A DNA stretch of 6,262 bases, taken from contig CAJUJV010000063.1 in the NCBI GenBank assembly GCA_910586845.1, positions 1 to 6,262 on the forward strand. Reading direction: 5' to 3'. The translations under genes were made by a program, and so were the position numbers. Position 1 is the stretch's first letter. Every line of letters starts with the position of its first letter. The stretch comes from an uncultured Hungatella sp. (GTDB lineage: Bacteria; Bacillota; Clostridia; Lachnospirales; Lachnospiraceae). The notes under the pieces are model-generated. The model ran no database searches and had not been told where the DNA came from. It worked only from the letters and a program-made list of their open reading frames with translations. Positions 1-5,351 of this stretch are shown here, piece by piece.

Positions 1-432
1 GGTTCTTTCATCGATGATACATTTCCACTCCCGGTCCGCCGATATATCCAGGCTTGTCCCTCCCTCTTCCACAATACTTCCTTCAAGGAACAGTCCCGGA
101 AAATAAGTCCCCACCATACTCTGGTTTCCCCTGGAAGGGTGCATGGGAAAGCGGAGCACGGCTGCTGCCAGCACATTGTTTCCTTCTCTCAGATACGGCT
201 TTATGGACACCTGGTCATAAAACCAGATCTGTCCGTCCCCTTTGCAGGGACCTGCCTCCGCCAACACCCCGTTGACATACAGCTTATATCTGGAATCCGC
301 CGAAATCTTCACGTCCGCCGTATCCACAGCCCTGTCAATCTCGATCTCCCTCCGAAACAGCACCTGAGTGGGAACTTCATCCTCCTTCGCTCCCCAGCTC
401 CCGCTCCAAATCCACTTTGAATCCTGCGCCAT
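1..432 (-). CDS. GH78-like alpha-L-rhamnosidase, N-terminal part (3' truncated by the window)
   Basis: The first 144 codons of a larger gene are present, open to the window edge. The start is ATG at 432-430, preceded by a good AAAGGAG ribosome binding site about 7 nt upstream. The protein opens with a WIWSG motif followed by a stretch ending in LFRREIEI. Around residues 60-75 it has ISADSRYKLYVNG, and then an AGPCKGDG...WFYD segment and YLREGNNVLAAAVL. This order of motifs is what I know from the jelly-roll N-terminal domain (Bac_rhamnosid_N) of GH78 alpha-L-rhamnosidases. The catalytic (alpha/alpha)6 domain would lie outside the window and cannot be checked. There is no signal peptide, so the enzyme should be cytoplasmic and act on an imported oligosaccharide or glycoside. 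It begins 70 nt after the EIIA gene on the same strand with no clear terminator between, so it is probably the last visible gene of the PTS operon. It could instead be a GH78-related protein of other specificity. Confidence 0.8.
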   Translation of the reverse strand, partial: MAQDSKWIWSGSWGAKEDEVPTQVLFRREIEIDRAVDTADVKISADSRYKLYVNGVLAEAGPCKGDGQIWFYDQVSIKPYLREGNNVLAAAVLRFPMHPSRGNQSMVGTYFPGLFLEGSIVEEGGTSLDISADREWKCIIDERT

Positions 433-461
433 ATGGTTCTCCTTTCTCTTCTATAGCATTT

Positions 462-496
462 GTGGCAACCGCACCCCATGAAGATACGATTGCCAC
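462..496 (-). other. Inverted repeat (possible mRNA hairpin) between EIIA and GH78-like genes
   Basis: GTGGCAA at 462-468 and TTGCCAC at 490-496 are perfect 7-bp inverted arms separated by 21 nt. Read on the minus strand, the second arm is followed by AAATGC rather than a U-run, so it is not a canonical intrinsic terminator. It lies in the 70-nt gap just after the EIIA stop codon. It could be an mRNA-stabilising or processing hairpin that sets different levels for the PTS and the glycosidase. The large loop makes this uncertain. Confidence 0.3.
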
Positions 497-502
497 CAGA
501 TC

Positions 503-835
503 TTACTGCCCAAACACACAGGCCTTATATAATTCCACCAGTTCCGCTCCCAGCACCCGGAAAGTCTCCGCACACATCATCTGATCTTCCGCATGGACCA
601 GGATCAGATTCAGCTCTCCGCCTCCATTTTCCAGCAAATTTTCGCACCCCGAGGCCAGAAAATCCGAATGGAGTTCATGAGCCTTTCCGAAACACTGATC
701 TCCCTCGTCCATCAGTGTCCGGGCTTTCTCAAAATCAGACTGTTTTGCCGCTCTTACTGCCTCCAGATATCTGGATCTGGCAAGACCTGCCCTGCTGATC
801 ATCTCCATCACTCTGGTTACATTTTCCTCAGCCAT
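503..835 (-). CDS. PTS lactose/cellobiose-family EIIA component
   Basis: This 110-residue protein is cytoplasmic and passes phosphate from HPr to EIIB. Its length and all-helical, charged composition fit the trimeric EIIA-Lac/ChbA family (usually about 100-120 residues). The phosphorylation motif is visible as LILVHAEDQMM. His81 is the likely phospho-acceptor and Asp84 the equivalent of the metal-binding aspartate buried at the trimer centre in LacF. The usual motif is VHAQDHLM; here the Q and second H are E and Q, a modest departure. The start ATG at 835-833 has GGAG about 9 nt upstream, embedded in the last codons of the EIIC gene, and only 6 nt separate the EIIC stop from this start. This implies translational coupling. 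The substrate cannot be deduced from EIIA. Confidence 0.93.
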   Translation of the reverse strand: MAEENVTRVMEMISRAGLARSRYLEAVRAAKQSDFEKARTLMDEGDQCFGKAHELHSDFLASGCENLLENGGGELNLILVHAEDQMMCAETFRVLGAELVELYKACVFGQ

Positions 836-841
836 ATTTCT

Positions 842-2134
842 TTACTCCTGCCCGCCCTGCTCCATGGCTGCCAGCTTCTTATCTGCCTTCTTGATAAAGG
901 GCATCCAGATCAGGGCAGCCACGATCAGCTGTACTAACTGCAAAGCCGCGCCCCAGATACTGTTGGTTACCAGCGCTCCGCTGACCAAAAGAGGAGTGGT
1001 CCACGGAAGCTGTACCAGGCCTGTGGCCACGGGCACCAGCTTCACCGCAAATGCTATGTAAGCAATGACGGCCGAGATGGCGTTGGAAAACAAAAACGGA
1101 ATGATCAGGTCAAAATTCAGCATCATGGGGAATCCGAACAGGGCCGGTTCTCCTACGCCGAAGATATAGGGAACTGCAGCGATCCTGGAAATCTCTTTAT
1201 ACTGACGGCTTCTTGCCACGATCAGAGCCGCGATCACGCCTCCCACAACGCCTACGGAGGCAAAATGAGAATAAAAACTGCTGCTGATAATATTGGTTGG
1301 CAGTTCGCCCAGCATGGACAAATTCCGGTTCTGATCTTCCAGTACCTGGAACACAGGAGTCATAACGCCGGAAACGATGGAGCCGCCGTGAAGGCCAAAG
1401 AACCACAGAAGCTGCTCAAAGAATTTGGCTCCTGCCACGCCGAAGATGGAGCCGCCGATCAAAAACAGAGGCATGCCCAGAGTCTTGTTGATCAGCTGCA
1501 CTGCGCTCATTCCCAGGGCATCCATGATCAGACGGACAACCCAGAACACGAAGATAGCGCAGAAAGACGGGATCAACGACTCAAACGGTGCCGACACTGC
1601 CGGCGGAACCGCCTCCGGCATCTTGATCTTAATGCCTTTGCTGTCAATAAACTGATAGATCTTTGCCGTAAACAGGCCGGTCAGGATGGCGCAGAACATG
1701 GCCTCGGCGCTTACGGTATTTAAGGCAATGGCCTTGCCGGAATCTGTCATCAGCATGGGAGTGAGGATCAGATAGTTTACGAGAGAAGTGACGGTTACCT
1801 GAATCTCGTTGATCTTCATCTTCTCCGCCATGGAATGAGCCATGGTCAAAACTACCAGCAGGCCTCCGATTGCAAGGCTTGAGGCATGTACATACATGAG
1901 TTTTCCCTGCCATACCGCCGCCTCACAGTGCAGAATCGATGATACCAGGTTGTTAAATCCCTCGATGGGAAAGCAGGCCAAAATCAGAAAGATGGACGCG
2001 ATAAATGTAAAAGGCACATAGGCCAGCATGGCGTCACGGATGGCAGTCACATAGATATTTGCGCTCATGGCGGAGGCAAACTGCCCTAATTTCATCTGAA
2101 ATGTTTCTGTAAATGTATGTTTATTATCCGACAT
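842..2134 (-). CDS. PTS lactose/cellobiose-family EIIC sugar permease
   Basis: This 430-residue integral membrane protein is the sugar-translocating part of the PTS. Hydrophobic segments are spread over roughly residues 33-55, 82-100, 113-130, 143-162, 187-207, 220-240, 288-307, 342-368 and 383-412, as expected for the ten-helix EIIC fold of the ChbC/LacE family. Family landmarks are present. WFFGLHG contains His249. GVGEPALFGFP contains Glu329. These two residues correspond to the conserved His and Glu that contact sugar in the ChbC structure. PWTTP follows at 378-382. The GEP motif normally ends in Asn-Pro but here reads Asn340-Phe341. The start ATG has AAAGGAG upstream, 12 nt after the EIIB stop. 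No EIIA or EIIB domain is fused. By family it should take a beta-linked or related disaccharide; the exact sugar is unknown. Confidence 0.95.
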   Translation of the reverse strand: MSDNKHTFTETFQMKLGQFASAMSANIYVTAIRDAMLAYVPFTFIASIFLILACFPIEGFNNLVSSILHCEAAVWQGKLMYVHASSLAIGGLLVVLTMAHSMAEKMKINEIQVTVTSLVNYLILTPMLMTDSGKAIALNTVSAEAMFCAILTGLFTAKIYQFIDSKGIKIKMPEAVPPAVSAPFESLIPSFCAIFVFWVVRLIMDALGMSAVQLINKTLGMPLFLIGGSIFGVAGAKFFEQLLWFFGLHGGSIVSGVMTPVFQVLEDQNRNLSMLGELPTNIISSSFYSHFASVGVVGGVIAALIVARSRQYKEISRIAAVPYIFGVGEPALFGFPMMLNFDLIIPFLFSNAISAVIAYIAFAVKLVPVATGLVQLPWTTPLLVSGALVTNSIWGAALQLVQLIVAALIWMPFIKKADKKLAAMEQGGQE

Positions 2135-2141
2135 TTTCTTT
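2124..2141. repeat. Arm 1 of a perfect 18-bp inverted repeat, over the EIIC start codon
   Basis: The plus strand reads TTATCCGACATTTTCTTT. On the minus strand this is AAAGAAA followed by the EIIC start codon and the next two codons. The exact reverse complement lies at 2496-2513, in the promoter of the same operon. The repeat ends sharply on both sides. Its companion arm is described in its own entry. Confidence 0.85.
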
Positions 2142-2146
2142 CTCCT

Positions 2147-2449
2147 TTAATCTCCAAGAACCTCTTTTACATGTTCCAAAACGTTCTTTCCGTTCATTCT
2201 GCCGTAATCAGCCATGTTGATCGTCACGAACAGCTTGTGAGGGTATTCCTCCCGAAGCCTTGGCAGTTCGTACTCGATCTGGGGCCCTACCAGCAGAATG
2301 TCCGCTGTCTCCATTACTTTTTTTGATTTCTGCAGCGCACAGGCCTTGATCTCACACTCATATCCCTCTTCCCTGGCCGCTGCCTTCATTCGGTTTACCA
2401 TCAGACTGGTGGACATTCCCATATTGCAGAGCAATACAATATTTCTCAT
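2147..2449 (-). CDS. PTS lactose/cellobiose-family EIIB component
   Basis: This 100-residue cytoplasmic protein takes phosphate from EIIA on a cysteine and gives it to the sugar carried by EIIC. The P-loop-like motif LLCNMGMSTSLMVNRM at the N-terminus places the active Cys at residue 8. Further family marks are LLVGPQIEYELPRL in the middle and NMADYGRMNG near residues 78-87. Its length equals that of free-standing ChbB/LicB proteins. The start ATG at 2449-2447 follows a purine-rich GGAGGGAGG ribosome binding site. It is the first gene of the EIIB-EIIC-EIIA cluster and is preceded by a short promoter region after the regulator gene. The complete EIIA/EIIB/EIIC set with intact phospho-sites suggests a working transporter. 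Confidence 0.95.
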   Translation of the reverse strand: MRNIVLLCNMGMSTSLMVNRMKAAAREEGYECEIKACALQKSKKVMETADILLVGPQIEYELPRLREEYPHKLFVTINMADYGRMNGKNVLEHVKEVLGD

Positions 2450-2490
2450 AGCCTCCCTCCGTTCCCTTGTGTTTCAGTCCTTATGCTGTG

Positions 2491-2522
2491 ATTATAAAGA
2501 AAATGTCGGATAACTTCCACAA
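2491..2522 (-). promoter_or_regulatory. Putative promoter of the PTS operon (activator-dependent type)
   Basis: On the minus strand, TATAAT (plus 2496-2491) is a perfect -10 box, 42 nt before the EIIB start codon. No good -35 exists at 17 nt (TGGAAG); the nearest resemblance is TTGTGG at a 20-nt spacing. A perfect -10 with a poor -35 suits a promoter that needs an activator, and the gene just upstream encodes one. A TCCGACA box lies in the spacer (2504-2510). The start of transcription would be near 2484. Confidence 0.55.
2496..2513. repeat. Arm 2 of a perfect 18-bp inverted repeat, inside the PTS promoter
   Basis: The plus strand reads AAAGAAAATGTCGGATAA, the exact reverse complement of 2124-2141. 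It covers the last base of the -10 box and most of the spacer upstream of it. The two arms enclose the whole EIIB gene, 354 bp apart. A transcript starting at the PTS promoter would not include this arm, while a read-through transcript from the regulator gene would. Confidence 0.85.
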
Positions 2523-2528
2523 CTCATC

Positions 2529-4445
2529 TTACCGTTTTAATGCGGTAATTTTTTTCTCAAAATTCTCAAACACCGGCTCCTGTATGACAGACTCCACCGC
2601 CTCCTTGTCAGATAAAAACGCTGCCGTGATCTCATAAAATTCCTGGGTCTCCTCATCATCTTCGTCCTCATTTAATGATGTGAGAACCACAAGCTGTACC
2701 ATATTGGCCGACCAGAGTACAGGCTTTTTCAGGACTGCCACCGCCACCACGGTCTCCCTGGTCATCATATATCTGGGATGGGGAATGGCAGTGAGGTTGC
2801 CGAAATCCGTGGCCCCGTACTGTTCCCTCTCGATCACCGACTCCTCGAACCCTTCGGGAAGCCACACCACGTTTCCGGTTCTCTCACAGATCTCATGGAT
2901 CACCTGTTCCCGGCTTTCCCCCTTTATATCGGAAAAAAACAGCTCCCTCCGGTAATATCTGTTTAAAAACTGCATGCCCCCTGCCTGAAGAAAATGCCGG
3001 ATAGACATGATCTCCCCGCTCTCCAGAAAATCATGGATCTCCATAATGGGCACGGACACCTTTCTGTAAATGGGCACTGTGGTAAAGACAAAATCCACCT
3101 GTTTAAAGTCCACCTGTTCCAGCTCATGAACGCCGCAGATCTCCAGAGAATCGATGTACTCCCCGAACTCCCTCTGAAACCGGTACTTCAAAAGCCTGGA
3201 GCTGGCCTTTCCGCTGACGCAGACCAGAAGAATCCTGTTTTTCTTCTTCCTCATGGTCTTTTTCTCTTCCAGGGCCATGGCAAAATAGAGGGCCATGCAC
3301 AAAACCTCATCCTCCGGCATCTCCCTCTCATAGTATTCCGTCATCTGTGCCGCTGCCAGCTGAGCCATGGAGTAGGCCAGCATATATTTCTCTCTGATCT
3401 GCCGGTCAGGCACATTTTCCACGGGAATATTGTACCGGACGCGGATCTCCATGGGGATCAGATGCTGGATCAGCATGATCCTTAAGTTTAAGTCCTCCCT
3501 CAGCTCCACACCGTAGCTGATATAGATTTCCTCCAGAATCTGGGATACCAGGCCGTCGATCTGTGCCGTAGCCACCAGATTGTTCTCCCCTCTGTCCTCA
3601 TCCAGACTGAGGATCCTGCGTCCGGCTATGTACACTCCGGCAAGGTAGATCTCCGCCCATGGCATCCGGATCTTATGAACTGCCTCCACGTCAAGCCGTT
3701 CATATAATCTGGCGGCCAGCTCCACCTCCCTCCGGATGCGCCGATCCGGTATGGGGGACATGGCCGTACCGATGAAAAATCCCTTTTTCATCCTGGAGAT
3801 ACTGAGGCTGATATAGAGCACCGTGTTTTGAAAAGCGATCTCCGTAAACCGCATGTCATATTCCCTGGTCAGTTCCAAAAGAGCCGCCGCGACCACACTC
3901 TGCCCCTGCTCCTGCTTTTCCCCGCCGATCCAGAAGGACTTTTTCGGCAGATAGAAATTCTGCAGAATACAGCACCGCTTGTCAAACTCCCTGCCCACTG
4001 CCCGGATCCCGTAGTAAGGCTTCCGCTCCAGACTCAGGGAAAACCGCTCCAGGATCTGCTCCACCCGCTTTAACTCATTGGTCAGAGTCTTGGATGAGAC
4101 AAACAGGAAGTCGCTGAGATCTTCCAGTTTCCTGTAATCTCCCCGGTTTAAAAAGAGGGCCAGCATGTAGTCCACCCGCTCGCCGGAATCCAGCGGAAGG
4201 CGGCTCTCATCTTTATAACGCCCTGTTTTAAACGCTTCCCAGGTATCCGGCTCCTCCACCCTGATACAGTACCCGTACCTGGGTTTTGAGAAGACCTGCG
4301 CCCCGCTGCCTTCTATGGCCTCCTCCAGTTCCCTGATCCTTGTCCTTACGGTCTTCTCGCTGATCCCCAGCTCTTCTCCCAGCTGTTTTGAAGTCTTATA
4401 ATCCTCTGACAGTGCGTCAAGAAGAAGCCATAATCTGTTTTCCAT
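2529..4445 (-). CDS. MtlR/LicR-type PRD transcriptional activator with EIIB- and EIIA-like domains
   Basis: This 638-residue regulator probably controls the adjacent PTS genes. The domain order is: an N-terminal helix-turn-helix (about 5-60, with SKQLGEELGISEKTVRTRI); a second helix-turn-helix (about 88-150, with LEDLSDFLFVSSKTLTNEL); PRD1 (about 185-285); PRD2 (about 295-397); an EIIB-Gat-like domain (about 403-480, with LLVCVSGKASSRLL); and an EIIA-Mtl/Fru-like domain (about 493-635, with FGNLTAIPHP). Candidate phospho-sites retained are His328 in PRD2 (IQHLIPMEIR), Cys409 in the EIIB-like domain and His556 in the EIIA-like domain. The positions where PRD1 histidines and the second PRD2 histidine normally sit read as Ser, Val/Tyr and Tyr387. 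In B. subtilis MtlR, a PRD2 histidine and the EIIB-like cysteine are the main switches, so MtlR-like control is plausible. The start ATG has a weak AGGAAA site. It ends 79 nt before EIIB. Confidence 0.9.
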   Translation of the reverse strand: MENRLWLLLDALSEDYKTSKQLGEELGISEKTVRTRIRELEEAIEGSGAQVFSKPRYGYCIRVEEPDTWEAFKTGRYKDESRLPLDSGERVDYMLALFLNRGDYRKLEDLSDFLFVSSKTLTNELKRVEQILERFSLSLERKPYYGIRAVGREFDKRCCILQNFYLPKKSFWIGGEKQEQGQSVVAAALLELTREYDMRFTEIAFQNTVLYISLSISRMKKGFFIGTAMSPIPDRRIRREVELAARLYERLDVEAVHKIRMPWAEIYLAGVYIAGRRILSLDEDRGENNLVATAQIDGLVSQILEEIYISYGVELREDLNLRIMLIQHLIPMEIRVRYNIPVENVPDRQIREKYMLAYSMAQLAAAQMTEYYEREMPEDEVLCMALYFAMALEEKKTMRKKKNRILLVCVSGKASSRLLKYRFQREFGEYIDSLEICGVHELEQVDFKQVDFVFTTVPIYRKVSVPIMEIHDFLESGEIMSIRHFLQAGGMQFLNRYYRRELFFSDIKGESREQVIHEICERTGNVVWLPEGFEESVIEREQYGATDFGNLTAIPHPRYMMTRETVVAVAVLKKPVLWSANMVQLVVLTSLNEDEDDEETQEFYEITAAFLSDKEAVESVIQEPVFENFEKKITALKR

Positions 4446-4470
4446 AGTCGTTTTCCTGTTTTCATCATTT

Positions 4471-4491
4471 TGTCGGACCGCTTTGTGTCGG
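4471..4491 (-). promoter_or_regulatory. Twin TGTCGG boxes in the regulator leader (candidate operator)
   Basis: TGTCGG occurs at 4471-4476 and again at 4486-4491 on the plus strand, 15 nt apart start to start. They read TCCGACA and ACCGACA on the transcribed strand. They lie just downstream of the predicted transcription start of the regulator and 25-46 nt before its start codon. The same heptamer TCCGACA occurs in the PTS promoter at 2504-2510. This suggests a shared binding site and autoregulation, but the motif is short and unproven. Confidence 0.35.
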
Positions 4492-4499
4492 TTTTCTTT

Positions 4500-4528
4500 A
4501 TTGTAGCGTATTTTTATTTTGAAATCAA
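4500..4528 (-). promoter_or_regulatory. Sigma-A-type promoter of the PRD regulator gene
   Basis: On the minus strand, TTGATT (plus 4528-4523) is followed after exactly 17 nt by TACAAT (plus 4505-4500). The spacer is AT-rich. Transcription would start near 4493, giving a leader of about 48 nt. This promoter is downstream of the terminator that ends the preceding esterase unit, so the regulator begins a separate transcription unit. Confidence 0.75.
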
Positions 4529-4591
4529 TCCGGCAAAGATCAGAGCCCTGACAAAGGAGAAATATCCGGTTCTTCGCCTTTTTACAAACGA

Positions 4592-4633
4592 TAAAAACCC
4601 CACATCCATCACAAAAACCATGGATGTGGGGTT
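4592..4633 (-). terminator. Rho-independent terminator of the ABC permease-esterase unit
   Basis: CCCCACATCCAT at 4598-4609 and ATGGATGTGGGG at 4620-4631 form a perfect 12-bp stem with a 10-nt loop, extendable to 14 bp by flanking A-T pairs. On the minus strand the stem is followed directly by TTTTTAT. It lies 23 nt after the stop codon of the truncated-site esterase paralogue. The plus-strand side lacks a T-run, so it works for minus-strand transcripts only. Confidence 0.9.
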
Positions 4634-4656
4634 CCTCATCCCCCTAAAGCGTATCT

Positions 4657-5346
4657 CTAAACTCTCCTTTGCAAAACCTCATACCACTCTTCCCAGCCCA
4701 GTGTTCCATGTAAAACCTCAACCTGCTCCGGCGGCAGTCTGCTGCCTAAACGGGAGGCGGAACGGCAATACCTGTCTTCCATACCATAAGCCGCGTAAAC
4801 TTCGGAGTGCTTTCGGATCTTTTGAACCTGGGTGCCCATATCATAAGCACTCCCCCTCAAAGCAGACACCTGGTCCCCGAAGGCATGGCAGAATCTCAAA
4901 TCCGAGTCCAGGAGCTCCCCCTCGTCTGTCAGAGAGCCGCCTGACAGGGCGATCACTTGTTCATAGGCCTGAGTTCCGTGGGCGGCGGCATACAGGGCGG
5001 CGTAGGCCCCCTCCTTTGCCCCGGCGATCACCTGCGAGGTGAGATCCACCGAAAAATGTTCCCTCAAAAACAGGGGTAATTCTGTCACGAGCATAGAGTG
5101 AAATCCCAATCCGTGGACCATATCAAGGCCGCAGCTGAGTTTCAGATCCGGCATGACCACCATCCTCTGCTTCCGCTCTGCCAATGCTTCTATATCCGTG
5201 TGAGCGCTCCAGCGGGTATGATTGCAGCCCATAGGCGGCAGGAGCCACAGCACAGGCCATGGACCGTCCCCGGATGGCAGGACCACCTGCATGGAATTAC
5301 ACTCCGTCAGCGCGGAGGAATAAAAATGTACCGTAAGCGCAGTCAC
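4657..5346 (-). CDS. Esterase D-like alpha/beta hydrolase paralogue lacking catalytic residues (probable pseudoenzyme)
   Basis: This 229-residue protein aligns by eye along its whole length with the esterase encoded just upstream (shared patterns: HFYSSAL, VLWLL, HTxW, MPDLKL, TELPLFLREHF, YAAYGMEDRY). The nucleophile elbow GLSMG of the neighbour is GAKEG here, so the serine is Lys111. The HG after LLWLL-type strand beta3 is Pro37-Pro38. The region matching GSHEWAFW reads LGWEEWYE, with no histidine. Only the acid residue (Asp191) survives. I chose the GTG start at 5346-5344 because AGAGAGGGG sits 8 nt upstream and the previous gene ends 5 nt before. An in-frame ATG at 5415 would overlap that gene by about 64 nt and lacks a fitting site. 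The reading frame is undamaged, so this is a gene under selection or a recent duplicate, not an obvious pseudogene. A binding, scaffold or heteromer role is possible; hydrolase activity by the usual mechanism is unlikely. Confidence 0.8.
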   Translation of the reverse strand: MTALTVHFYSSALTECNSMQVVLPSGDGPWPVLWLLPPMGCNHTRWSAHTDIEALAERKQRMVVMPDLKLSCGLDMVHGLGFHSMLVTELPLFLREHFSVDLTSQVIAGAKEGAYAALYAAAHGTQAYEQVIALSGGSLTDEGELLDSDLRFCHAFGDQVSALRGSAYDMGTQVQKIRKHSEVYAAYGMEDRYCRSASRLGSRLPPEQVEVLHGTLGWEEWYEVLQRRV

Positions 5347-5351
5347 TTTTG

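Noticed and set aside
429..436. CCATATGG palindrome at the GH78-like start codon
   Set aside because: It is only 8 bp, and is explained by the start codon next to its spacer; likely chance.
1265..1723. 152-codon open frame on the plus strand
   Set aside because: It is antisense to the EIIC gene, whose protein is clearly recognisable; the product is low-complexity charged sequence.
2450..2528. Sigma-54 promoter of the LevR-regulated kind before EIIB
   Set aside because: I found no TGGCAC-N5-TTGC pattern, and the regulator lacks the AAA+ domain of LevR-type activators.
2450..2528. Catabolite-responsive (cre) site or RNA antiterminator site before the PTS genes
   Set aside because: No convincing TGNNANCGNTNNCA match and no terminator/antiterminator hairpin pair are visible; the regulator has HTH domains rather than an RNA-binding CAT domain.
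2994..3485. 163-codon open frame on the plus strand
   Set aside because: It is fully antisense to the PRD regulator, rich in His/Leu/Gln as expected for a shadow frame, with no recognisable domain.
4528..4569. Two ATCCGG hexamers (4528-4533, 4564-4569) upstream of the regulator promoter
   Set aside because: Too short, with no symmetry and no counterpart at the PTS promoter.
4470..5042. 190-codon open frame on the plus strand
   Set aside because: It crosses the regulator promoter, the terminator and the antisense of the esterase paralogue. The product is Pro/Arg-rich, resembles no family, and has no ribosome binding site.
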